Origin: an uncultured Collinsella sp.
Lineage (GTDB): Bacteria > Actinomycetota > Coriobacteriia > Coriobacteriales > Coriobacteriaceae
Assembly (NCBI GenBank): GCA_900555745.1
Contig: USMH01000006.1
Location: 1-19,539, forward strand
Reading direction: 5' to 3'
DNA: 19,539 bases
This document shows, one piece after another, positions 6,946 to 14,310 of the stretch. The notes under the pieces are model-generated. The model was not told the origin of the DNA and made no database searches. It worked only from the letters and a program-made list of their open reading frames with translations. A program made the position numbers and the translations under genes. Positions within the stretch are counted from its first letter, which is position 1. Each line of letters begins with the position of its first letter.

Positions 6946-9723
6946 ATGGCACAGGAATTCACTTTTACCGTTAACGGCGTCGAGCGCACGACGACCCAAA
7001 ACAAACCGCTGCTGCGCTACCTGCGCGACGACCTGCATATCCATTCCGCCAAGGACGGCTGCTCCGAGGGCGCGTGCGGCACCTGCACCATCCATGTGGA
7101 CGGTGCGGCCGTCAAGGCGTGCGTGCTGACCACCGCTCTTGCCGCCGGTCGCAACATCGTGACCGTCGAGGGCCTGCCCGAGGACGTGCGCGAGGCCTTT
7201 GTGTACGCCTTTGGCGCCGTGGGCGCCGTGCAGTGCGGCTTTTGCATTCCCGGCATGGTCATGGCGGGCGCAGCGCTCATCGCCGAGGACCCCGAGCCCA
7301 CCGAGGAGCAGATTAAGTACGCCATTCGCGGTAACGTTTGCCGCTGCACCGGCTACAAAAAGATTATCGAGGGCATCTCGCTGGCCGCTGCGGTGCTCCG
7401 CGGCGAAAAGCAGATCGACGAGGACCTGGAGCGCGGCGATGACTACGGCGTGGGCAAGCGCGCCTTCCGTATTGACGTGCGCAAGAAGGTGCTCGGCGAG
7501 GGCAAGTATCCCGACGACATCGACGAGCTCGATCAGCCGGGCCTGACCTATGCCAGCGCCGTGCGCTCCAAGTATCCGCGCGCCCGTGTGCTCTCCATCG
7601 ACACCTCCAAGGCCGAGGCCCTGCCCGGTGTGGTGGGCATCCTGCGCGCCGAGGACGTGCCGGTCAACCAGGTCGGCCACCTTATCCAGGACTGGGATGT
7701 CATGATCGCCCAGGGCGATATCACCCGCTGCGTGGGTGACGCCATCGTGCTGGTGGTCGCCGAGGACGAAGCGACACTCGAGAAGGCCAAGAAGCTCGTA
7801 AAGATCGATTACGAGCCGCTGGAGCCCGTGCGCAACATTGTCGAGGCCAGGGCTGCCGACGCCCCGCGCCTGCACGACAGCTTCTTTGCCTTCGGCAACA
7901 CGGTGGAGCTCAAGGACAACGTGTGCCAGAGCCGTCACGTGACGCGCGGCGACGCCGCCAAGGCGCTGGCGGAGAGCGCGTTTACCGTGACGCAGCGCTT
8001 TACCACGCCCTTTACCGAGCATGCCTTCTTGGAGCCCGAGTGCGCCGTCGCCTTCCCGTACAAGAATGGCGTCAAGGTGCAGTCGACCGACCAGGGTGCC
8101 TACGACACGCGCAAAGAGTGCGCCCATATGTTTGGCTGGGACAACGAACCCGAGCGTGTGGTCGTCGAGACCATGCTTGTGGGTGGCGGCTTTGGCGGCA
8201 AGGAGGACGTGTCCATCCAGCATCTGGCCGCGCTCGCCGCATATAAGTTCCAGCGTCCCGTGAAGTGCAAGCTCACGCGTGCCGAGTCGCTCGCGTTCCA
8301 TCCCAAGCGCCATGCCATGGACGGTACCTTTACGCTGGGCTGCGACGCCGAGGGCAACTTTACCGGTCTGGACTGCGAGATCAACTTTGACACCGGCGCC
8401 TACGCGTCGCTGTGCGGCCCGGTGCTCGAGCGCGCCTGCACGCATGCCGTCGGCCCCTACAAGTACCAGAACACCGACATTCGCGGTTTTGGCTACTACA
8501 CCAACAACCCGCCCGCCGGCGCGTACCGCGGCTTTGGCGTTTGCCAGTCCGAGTTTGCGCTCGAGAGCCTGATCGACTTGCTGGCAGAGAAGGTCGGCCT
8601 GGACCCGTGGGAGATTCGTTACCGTAATGCCATCGAGCCGGGCGAGGTTCTGCCCAACGGCCAGATCGCCGACTGCTCCACGGCGCTTAAGGAGACGCTG
8701 CTCGAGGTCAAGGATGCCTACTACGCGCATCCCGGACACGCCGGTATCGCCTGCGCCATGAAGAATGCCGGCGTGGGCGTGGGCCTGCCCGATGCCGGCC
8801 GCTGCAAGATTCGCATCGAGGATGGCCGCGCCGTGGTCTATGCCGCCACGTCCGACATCGGCCAGGGCTGCAACACCGTCTTTTTGCAGGACGTTGCCGA
8901 GGCATGTGGCCTGCCGCTTCGTTGCATTGCCAACGGCGAGTGCTCCACCGAGAACGCTCCCGACTCCGGCACCACGTCTGGTTCGCGTCAGACGGTCGTG
9001 ACCGGCGAGGCCGTGCGCGGTGCCGCCTTCCTGCTGCGCGATGCCATGCTTGACATCGAGGCCGGCAAGTCTGCGCCCGCCGCTCCCGTGAATGCGCATG
9101 GCGACGGCGTCAAGATCGAGTACGACGACGGTCGCGCCTATCAGCTGCACACGCAGGAGCTCGTCGCCGGCCAGGGTATGCATCCTCAGGATCCTGTGGC
9201 CGCCATCAAGGCACTCGAGGGATGCGAGTTTGGCTACGTGTACTTGGAGCCGACCGACAAACTGGGCGCCGACGTTCCCAACCCCAAGAGCCACATCTGC
9301 TACGGCTTTGCCACGCATGTGGTCATTTTGGACGATGACGGCCGCGTGAGCGAGGTCTATGCCGCGCATGATTCCGGCAAGGTGGTCAACCCCATCTCCA
9401 TCCAGGGTCAGATCGAAGGCGGCGTGCTCATGGGTATGGGCTATGCGCTTACCGAGGACTGGCCGCTCAAGGACTGCGTGCCCCAGGCAAGGTACGGTAC
9501 GCTCGGGCTGTTCCGCGCGCCCGAGATTCCGGATATCCATGCCATCTACGTGGAAAAGGACGAGCTGCTGCCCGTGGCATACGGCGGCAAGGGCATCGGC
9601 GAGATCGCAACGATCCCCACAGCGCCTGCCGTGCAGAATGCCTACCGCGCATTTGACGGCAAGCTGCGTCCGGATCTGCCCATGGTGGATACCCCGTACA
9701 GTCGCGCCCGTCACCGCGGGTAG
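6946..9723 (+). CDS. xdhD: XdhD-type selenium-dependent xanthine dehydrogenase family molybdenum hydroxylase
   Basis: This 925-residue enzyme fuses two 2Fe-2S domains to the molybdopterin domains of the xanthine dehydrogenase family. The plant-type cluster uses Cys39, Cys44, Cys47 and Cys59, and the helical cluster uses Cys97, Cys100, Cys132 and Cys134 (CGFC, CRC). Molybdopterin motifs include VGGGFGGKED at about 411-420 and PAGAYRGFG near 524. The catalytic Glu is in GGKGIGEIA (about Glu886). There is no FAD domain, unlike eukaryotic xanthine dehydrogenase, so electrons must leave through a partner. No in-frame TGA is present; members of this family are thought to use a labile selenium ligand rather than selenocysteine. 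Xanthine, hypoxanthine or urate chemistry is likely. AGAAGGGA overlaps the previous stop codon and fixes the start. Confidence 0.92.
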   Translation: MAQEFTFTVNGVERTTTQNKPLLRYLRDDLHIHSAKDGCSEGACGTCTIHVDGAAVKACVLTTALAAGRNIVTVEGLPEDVREAFVYAFGAVGAVQCGFCIPGMVMAGAALIAEDPEPTEEQIKYAIRGNVCRCTGYKKIIEGISLAAAVLRGEKQIDEDLERGDDYGVGKRAFRIDVRKKVLGEGKYPDDIDELDQPGLTYASAVRSKYPRARVLSIDTSKAEALPGVVGILRAEDVPVNQVGHLIQDWDVMIAQGDITRCVGDAIVLVVAEDEATLEKAKKLVKIDYEPLEPVRNIVEARAADAPRLHDSFFAFGNTVELKDNVCQSRHVTRGDAAKALAESAFTVTQRFTTPFTEHAFLEPECAVAFPYKNGVKVQSTDQGAYDTRKECAHMFGWDNEPERVVVETMLVGGGFGGKEDVSIQHLAALAAYKFQRPVKCKLTRAESLAFHPKRHAMDGTFTLGCDAEGNFTGLDCEINFDTGAYASLCGPVLERACTHAVGPYKYQNTDIRGFGYYTNNPPAGAYRGFGVCQSEFALESLIDLLAEKVGLDPWEIRYRNAIEPGEVLPNGQIADCSTALKETLLEVKDAYYAHPGHAGIACAMKNAGVGVGLPDAGRCKIRIEDGRAVVYAATSDIGQGCNTVFLQDVAEACGLPLRCIANGECSTENAPDSGTTSGSRQTVVTGEAVRGAAFLLRDAMLDIEAGKSAPAAPVNAHGDGVKIEYDDGRAYQLHTQELVAGQGMHPQDPVAAIKALEGCEFGYVYLEPTDKLGADVPNPKSHICYGFATHVVILDDDGRVSEVYAAHDSGKVVNPISIQGQIEGGVLMGMGYALTEDWPLKDCVPQARYGTLGLFRAPEIPDIHAIYVEKDELLPVAYGGKGIGEIATIPTAPAVQNAYRAFDGKLRPDLPMVDTPYSRARHRG

Positions 9724-9786
9724 GGTGCGGACGGCCATTGCGATGGGCTGTCCGCGTTCAACACCAACTGCATATGCTGCGCCTTT

Positions 9787-9822
9787 GGCCCCAGCTCCAT
9801 CGCGAGCCGGGGCCTTTTGTTT
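9787..9822 (+). terminator. Intrinsic terminator of the purine operon
   Basis: GGCCCC (9787-9792) and GCTC pair with GAGC and GGGGCC (ending 9814) with one A-C mismatch. TTTTGTTT follows directly at 9815-9822. This is a strong rho-independent terminator 63 bases after the xdhD stop. A weaker hairpin with GCGGAC/GTCCGC stems lies at 9727-9755 just before it. Confidence 0.85.
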
Positions 9823-9837
9823 GGAGCGCCTCCGCAT

Positions 9838-10167
9838 GCGGAAGCTGCGTCCCGGAATCCAGCCCCGGAACGGGATGAACTTTCCCAACGGGGCCGCATG
9901 CGGAAACTGCGTCCCGGAATCGTGCCTCAGAATGGGATGTGTTTTCCGCTGGCCGGCCGTTTGGAAAGTGCATCCCAGTTTGAGCGTTTATTCCGGGATG
10001 CGGTTTCCGCTGAAGGACTCAACCGGAAAGCACGACCCGTTCCGAGACCTGATTCCGGGACACGCTTTCCGCCAGGCCCGCCATCCGGAAAGTGCGTCCC
10101 GTTTTGAGCGTCCAGGCTGGGACGCGCTTTCCGTTGGCGTGGCCGTTGGGAAAACGCGGCCCAGATA
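9838..10167. repeat. 62-bp hairpin-repeat array 1
   Basis: Five full units and one half unit start at 9839, 9901, 9962, 10024, 10086 and 10147, a period of 61-62 bases. Each unit has a left arm like CGGAAACTGCGTCCC and a right arm like GGGACGCGCTTTCCG. These are imperfect inverted repeats separated by about 18 bases, followed by a linker of about 14 bases. Each unit could fold into a hairpin in RNA or single-stranded DNA. The array begins 16 bases after the purine operon terminator and ends 38 bases before the stop of the AbiEi-like gene. The rest of 9724-10205 contains only the terminator hairpins. Confidence 0.9.
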
Positions 10168-10205
10168 GGGGGAATGCGATTCGGCGATGCTTGGCCTAAC
10201 AGCTC

Positions 10206-11204
10206 CTACAGGTCCACCTCGTTGAGCCATGTCGGCAGCGCGGTCTGCCGGATGCCTGCCGTCTGCAGCTTTTTGGCGAGCATTCCTGCCGAGCGGACCT
10301 CGTTCATGGTAAAGCGCAGCAGAGGGTGGCCGTAGAGCGATAGGTGCGCCTCGCGCTGTCGTTCGGCAACGAGCGCCTCGGCGGTGGTGCGTCCGGCCAG
10401 CATGGTCTGGTCGGTATATTTGATGAGCCCGTCGAGCTCGCCCAGCGTGAGTTCCCGCGCCTGGCGCTCCCAGGCAAAGTCCGTTCGTATGGGCTTGGCC
10501 GAATCGAAGGGGTCCGTCAGCTCGTATTGAAGCCAGTCGGGCGCAAAGCCCGTCTCGATCATGACGGCTCGGGCGACCGATTCCCCGCCGCTCTCGGCGC
10601 GGGCGTCGGCATATCGAAGCGTTGTGAGGGCGGTGCGAATTGCGCGACCATTGCGGGCAGTCGCTCGTTGCTCAACGGCCTCCATCAGCTGTTCCCGTGC
10701 AAGGCCGAGCTTTAAGATCGCCGAATCGGCAATGGGCATGCCGTCGGCAAAACCAGTTTGCAGCAGGCAATCTGTGACCGTTTGGATGGGCGGCGTTACC
10801 GATATGCCGGCTCTGCGTATTGCTCCGGCCGGCTCGATCTGGTGCCGCTGAATATGTGAGCCCGGACGAGCCGACGGCTTTGTCGAGCTGCAAACATGCA
10901 CGACGTTCAGGTGCCGCCACGAGACCTCGAGCCCCAGCAGGCAAGCTGCCGAAAACGAGCAGAACGTCCAATCGGGATGGATGATCGCAAGGGCGCGGAT
11001 AATCTCGCAATGGCGTTGCGCTCGGTTGAGTTCATCCCAGCGCGTTTTTCGCGCAAACAACCCCGGCATGGGCGAGACAACCGTGCCGCCGGTGCGCCGA
11101 AGGAGCGCTTTTCGGATCGCCGTGCTCGGGGGAATCAGACAGCGCCCCTCTTGTTCGGCTTGAGTGAGCAGTTGGTCGATGAGCTGGTCATTGCAATGGG
11201 TCAT
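10206..11204 (-). CDS. AbiEi-like protein with a DUF559/Vsr-like nuclease fold at the C-terminus
   Basis: This 332-residue protein resembles the large actinobacterial family annotated as type IV toxin-antitoxin AbiEi-like. The N-terminal half (about 20-100) has the winged-helix-like pattern ending in HPDWTFCSFSAACLLGL. The C-terminal third carries residues arranged like a PD-(D/E)xK nuclease: Glu208 in SGGESVAR, Asp242 in TDFAW, Glu256/Asp258 in GELDG and Lys262 in IKY, then a conserved-looking HPLLRFTMNEV. Whether it cuts DNA is unknown. No AbiEii-type nucleotidyltransferase toxin is adjacent, so it looks like an orphan. The start is supported by AAGGAGGC ahead of the ATG on the minus strand. 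A defence or regulatory role is inferred from family and island context only. Confidence 0.7.
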   Translation of the reverse strand: MTHCNDQLIDQLLTQAEQEGRCLIPPSTAIRKALLRRTGGTVVSPMPGLFARKTRWDELNRAQRHCEIIRALAIIHPDWTFCSFSAACLLGLEVSWRHLNVVHVCSSTKPSARPGSHIQRHQIEPAGAIRRAGISVTPPIQTVTDCLLQTGFADGMPIADSAILKLGLAREQLMEAVEQRATARNGRAIRTALTTLRYADARAESGGESVARAVMIETGFAPDWLQYELTDPFDSAKPIRTDFAWERQARELTLGELDGLIKYTDQTMLAGRTTAEALVAERQREAHLSLYGHPLLRFTMNEVRSAGMLAKKLQTAGIRQTALPTWLNEVDL

Positions 11205-11497
11205 GAGCTACCGCCTCCTTTTGGGTAGCAAAAACGTATCAGCTGGAACTTGCCGCTCAGCTGACCAAAAGCTGACCAAAATCTAACCATGCAGGTAGAT
11301 GACCTGCTTTTGGCGACATATTTCTTGTTTGAATCGGTGGGCGGTAATCGGCGACCGTGAACGGTAGCTAGATATGAAACCTTGGTAAGTTTCGGGACGT
11401 GTACTTTTTGAAAAAGAGCATTCTATCTGCTGTTTTGTGTTTCTGGATCGCATATTTGAAGGCATGTGATAAAGGCGGCGGATCGTCGTCTGTGCCG
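11205..11497. other. Spacer between AbiEi-like gene and repeat array 2
   Basis: This 293-bp stretch holds an 11-bp tandem repeat near the AbiEi-like gene and a small plus-strand hairpin (GCAGGT 11291-11296, ACCTGC 11302-11307, then TTTT). It also holds a short GTG-initiated frame from 11399. That frame begins with a lipoprotein-like leader (KKSILSAVLCFWIAYLKAC) and then runs into the repeat array. The base composition is more AT-rich than the purine genes. No complete gene is supported. Confidence 0.4.
11259..11291. repeat. Tandem 11-bp repeat upstream of the AbiEi-like gene
   Basis: AGCTGACCAAA occurs at 11259-11269 and again directly at 11270-11280, with a degenerate third copy (ATCTAACCATG) at 11281-11291. 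The repeats sit about 55 bases upstream of the minus-strand AbiEi-like start and are spaced about one helical turn apart. This suits binding of a protein in tandem, possibly an autoregulator. The repeat is plain to see; the function is inferred. Confidence 0.6.
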
Positions 11498-11858
11498 GCG
11501 GAAGCTGTGACCCGGAATCGCCGCTTGGAATGGGACGCGCTTTCCGGAACAGCCCTCAACCGGAAACTGTGTCCCAGATTTCGGTCCCAGAGCGGGATGC
11601 CGTTTCCAGATCGGGCCTCAAACGGAAACTGCATCCCGGAATGAGCGCTCAGACTGGGACGCACTTTCCGGGTCGGCCTTCAAGCGGAAGCTGCGTCCCG
11701 GATTCAAGCCTCAGAATGGGAAGCATTTTCCGGTAGAAGCTTCAGCGGAAAATGCATCCCAGAATTCAGGCTCAGAACGGGACGCGCTTTCCGGATGGCA
11801 TGTTTGGCGGAAACTACGGCCCAGTTTTTGGCTCCAGAACGGGATACATTTTCCGGAA
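11498..11858. repeat. 62-bp hairpin-repeat array 2
   Basis: Six full units begin at 11499, 11561, 11623, 11685, 11746 and 11808. Arms and linker match array 1, and the linkers often read close to GGCCTCAAG. The array fills the space between the AbiEi-like gene's upstream region and the nested palindrome ahead of the ATPase gene. This is the most regular of the three arrays. Open frames across it encode repeated peptides in all frames and are not credible genes. Confidence 0.9.
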
Positions 11859-11908
11859 CGGTTCACGTGCGGTGGTATACCGCCCTTTTGCGTGCGCCGC
11901 TTGTCGAA

Positions 11909-11964
11909 TTACGTTATAGCTAGCTATATTATAGGAAGGTATAATATAGCTAGCTATAACGTAA
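11909..11964. promoter_or_regulatory. Perfect 24-bp inverted repeat with nested palindromes (operator/promoter)
   Basis: Bases 11909-11932 are the exact reverse complement of 11941-11964, with an 8-base spacer AGGAAGGT. Each arm contains the same 14-bp palindrome TATAGCTAGCTATA (11915-11928 and 11945-11958), centred 30 bases apart. The region includes -10-like sequences (TATATT at 11925-11930 with TTGTCG at 11901-11906 as a possible -35; also TATAAT at 11940-11945). It ends 15 bases before the ATPase start. A double operator or cruciform-forming site controlling the ATPase gene is the simplest reading. Confidence 0.75.
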
Positions 11965-11979
11965 GGGAAGGATGGCCCT

Positions 11980-13359
11980 ATGTTTATCGGAAGAACAGCG
12001 GAAACGTCCGAGCTCAATCGACTGTATGGCACGGGCTCCTTTGAGATGCCTGTGATTTACGGCCGCCGTCGTGTGGGTAAAACGCGCCTTATCACAGAGT
12101 TCATCCAAGGCAAGAAGGCTATTTACTTTCAAGCTCGTCGTACCAATGCGGAGGCAAACCTGCACGGCTTTAGCCAGGCGATACTCGCGGGTTCGGTTGG
12201 TGCTGCAGGCGTGTCGTTTCGTAGTTTTGACGAGGCGTTCGATGCATTGGCTACCATGGCTCGCACGGAACGTTTGATTGTCGTGATCGACGAGTATCCT
12301 TATCTCGCCCAATCGAATCCCGAGATCAGCTCGTTGCTGCAAGACAAGATCGATCACTTGTACAAAGAGACCAAGCTTATGCTTATCCTGTGCGGGTCGT
12401 CGCTTTCGTTTATGGAAGAGCAGGTGTTGGGCTACGAGAGTCCGCTATACGGTAGGCGTACGGCCCAGTTTAAGATCATGCCGCTCGATTTTACGACGAC
12501 CCTCGGCCTGTGGCAGAGCATGGGTCGCGAAGATGCTGCGGTTTGCTATGGCATGACGGGCGGCATTCCTGCATATATCGAGAAAGTCGATCCTGCCGCA
12601 CCGCTCAAGGACAACATCAAACGTCTTTTTCTTACTCCTACGGGCTATCTCTTTGAGGAGCCGAGTAACCTGCTATTGCAGGAGTGCCGCAATCCCGAGC
12701 AATATGATGCGATCGTGCAAGCAATTGCTCAGGGGCGCTCGAAGATCTCGGAGATTGCGAGCTCTACGGGAATCCCTGCGAGCAACGTAAAGAGCTATGT
12801 GGATAAGCTGGCGTCGCTTGGGATTGTCGAGCGCGAGCTGCCCCTAAACGAGACGAGCAATAAGCGAGCCGTGTATCTGCTGAGCGATCAGATGTTTAGG
12901 TTCTGGTACAAGTTTGTGCCGCAGAACATCGGGCTGATTCAAAACGATATGGCCGAGATGGCGTATGAGCGCATTGAGCCGCACGTATCGGATTACATGG
13001 GTACGGTCTTTGAGATTATATGCAGACAATACGTGTACGAACTCGCGCGCGCGGGCCAGCTCGATGTGGTTCCGGCGAGTGTCGGGCGCTGGTGGGGGAC
13101 GGATAATCGCACGCATACGCAGGAAGAAATCGACTTGATTGTTGACGATGGCGAGGGCGCTGCGCTGTTTGCGGAGTGCAAATGGCGCAATGAACCGGCG
13201 GGCGAAGACGTGCTGCAAAAGCTCGTGCACCGAAGCGAGCTCTTTAGACGGCAACGAAAAAGCTATGCACTTTTCTCAAAAAGCGGCTTTACGCAGGGAT
13301 GTCGGGATGCCGCGGAGAATAGGGGAGACGTCAAGCTGATCTCGTTTGCCGAGATGTGA
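11980..13359 (+). CDS. AAA+ ATPase with wHTH and DUF234 nuclease-like C-terminus
   Basis: This 459-residue protein belongs to the archaeal-type ATPase_2/DUF234 family found in many bacteria. Walker A is GRRRVGKT (residues 28-35), Walker B is LIVVIDEYPYLAQ (Asp104, Glu105), and sensor-like GSS and GRR motifs follow. A winged-helix segment lies around 245-290 (ISEIASSTGIPASNVKSYVD). The C-terminus has EEIDLIVDDG and FAECKW, giving Asp385, Glu399 and Lys401 of a PD-(D/E)xK fold. The cellular function of the family is unclear; roles in DNA handling, mobile elements or defence have been suggested. It uses more A/T-ending codons than the purine genes, which suggests acquisition by transfer. GGGAAGGATGG supports the start. 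It is flanked by repeat arrays 2 and 3. Confidence 0.85.
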   Translation: MFIGRTAETSELNRLYGTGSFEMPVIYGRRRVGKTRLITEFIQGKKAIYFQARRTNAEANLHGFSQAILAGSVGAAGVSFRSFDEAFDALATMARTERLIVVIDEYPYLAQSNPEISSLLQDKIDHLYKETKLMLILCGSSLSFMEEQVLGYESPLYGRRTAQFKIMPLDFTTTLGLWQSMGREDAAVCYGMTGGIPAYIEKVDPAAPLKDNIKRLFLTPTGYLFEEPSNLLLQECRNPEQYDAIVQAIAQGRSKISEIASSTGIPASNVKSYVDKLASLGIVERELPLNETSNKRAVYLLSDQMFRFWYKFVPQNIGLIQNDMAEMAYERIEPHVSDYMGTVFEIICRQYVYELARAGQLDVVPASVGRWWGTDNRTHTQEEIDLIVDDGEGAALFAECKWRNEPAGEDVLQKLVHRSELFRRQRKSYALFSKSGFTQGCRDAAENRGDVKLISFAEM

Positions 13360-13439
13360 GGGCGGGATAACGCTGCTCGGGGGTAAAGCCTGTCCTCGAA
13401 TGGCTGGAACGGGGCCCTCTGTTGTCGTACTGGCTGCCA

Positions 13440-13738
13440 GCGGAAATTGCATCCCGGAATGAGCGCTCAGACTGGGACGCACTTTCCGGATCGGTCCTCA
13501 AGAGGAAGATGCGTCCCGGATTCTGGCTCCAGAGTGGGATGCCGTTTCCGGTTGAGGTCTCTGGCGGAAGCTGTATTCCGGAATCGAGCTTCAGAGTGGG
13601 ACGTGCTTTCCCGTCAGGAGCTCAAGTGGAAACTGCGTCCCGGATTCAAGCCTCGGAATGGGACGTGCTTTCCGGATGGGCTTCAAGCGGAAACTGTGTC
13701 CCAGAATCGACATGGCTTCAAGTGGAAAGCGCGTCTTA
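13440..13738. repeat. 62-bp hairpin-repeat array 3 (decaying end)
   Basis: Full units start at 13441, 13503, 13565 and 13627. The unit at 13688 has lost its right arm, apparently by deletion of roughly 27 bases, and a lone left-arm-like piece follows at 13723. The array starts about 80 bases after the ATPase stop. Sequence matches arrays 1 and 2 closely; the first unit of this array and the third-fourth unit junction of array 2 are nearly identical, which suggests recent copying. Confidence 0.88.
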
Positions 13739-14118
13739 GAATACCGCGCCGGCGTTTTTGGCGGTTGTGGTTGGAAAGGGAAGCATTGCCTGCACACACG
13801 ACGACGGCGTGGCGGTGATCCCCATGGCGGCACTTGGGGCGTAGTGGTTTTGCGGGCGTGCCGTGCTTCCTTTACCGAAAATCCATTTGGTAAACCAGAT
13901 GCTCGCGGATAGAATAAAGTCGACGGCAGCCCAAGTGGTGAAGAGCTGGGCAGCGCCGTTGCTTGGTCAAGAGGTCAGCGCCTTAATGGCAGTGACTTGT
14001 TATGCTTCGAATGCTGCTTGAGTGCCTCGGAAAGTTCGATAAGCGCCGTGAAGAGCGAGACCAAAGCAACCAAGAGCTCTGTGAGCTCTGATGGGCCCGG
14101 GATGACCGCTGATTCAAG
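13736..14118 (-). pseudogene. Possible broken small membrane-protein gene
   Basis: Two minus-strand open stretches read like pieces of a small membrane protein. The first runs from about 14118 to a TGA at 13975-13977 and contains ELTELLVALVSLFTALIEL. The second, in another frame, runs from about 13960 to a TAA at 13736-13738 and contains FTTWAAVDFILSASIWFTKW. Neither has a good start codon, and a stop codon separates them. They could be a frameshifted gene or chance open frames. I do not recognise the family. The rest of 13740-14310 shows a hairpin and a short repeat but no gene. Confidence 0.25.
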
Positions 14119-14138
14119 TCACCGGGCCTAAACTTTTT
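14094..14138 (+). terminator. Intrinsic terminator-like hairpin
   Basis: GGCCCGG (14094-14100) pairs with CCGGGCC (14122-14128), with an inner TGAC/GTCA stem and a two-base bulge. TTTTT follows at 14134-14138 after a five-base gap. It would stop plus-strand transcripts entering from the ATPase/array side before the exonuclease gene. No intact plus-strand gene ends just upstream, so it may be a remnant or act on read-through. Confidence 0.5.
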
Positions 14139-14255
14139 CATGCATTTGAGTAGAGCGGGCGACTCTCTTGGGGCGGTCTACATGGCGTGTGCCTGGCGCG
14201 CGTGGCATTGCGTCCCGCCTTCATGTCCGCACGGGCGCCTATCCTTACGGCAATG

Positions 14256-14280
14256 TAGCCGCTTATGTAGCTATGTAGCA
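14256..14280 (+). repeat. Three ATGTAGC heptamers upstream of the exonuclease gene
   Basis: The heptamer ATGTAGC appears three times in about 25 bases, ending roughly 30 bases before the GTG start of the exonuclease gene. The last two copies are separated by one base. It may be a binding site in the promoter or leader, or a chance low-complexity stretch. Confidence 0.35.
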
Positions 14281-14310
14281 GGCGGCAGGCGACGGAGAAA
14301 GGCCATAACC

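Noticed and set aside
6946..9723. Selenocysteine codon or SECIS element in the hydroxylase
   Set aside because: No in-frame TGA occurs; the selenium link in this family is thought to be a labile cofactor.
6418..9888. Minus-strand open frame of 1,156 codons antisense to the ferredoxin and xdhD
   Set aside because: Same artefact of high-GC third positions; the plus-strand proteins have complete families and motifs.
9359..10168. Plus-strand frame through the end of xdhD and array 1
   Set aside because: Its sequence is a shifted reading of xdhD followed by repeat-derived peptides.
9838..13738. CRISPR array interpretation of the 62-bp repeats
   Set aside because: The whole unit including its linker is conserved, no unique spacers exist, and no cas genes are present.
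14140..14310. Upstream extension of the exonuclease to the ATG at 14140
   Set aside because: The added residues are Arg/Cys-rich, no ribosome-binding site precedes them, and the terminator-like T-run abuts the ATG.
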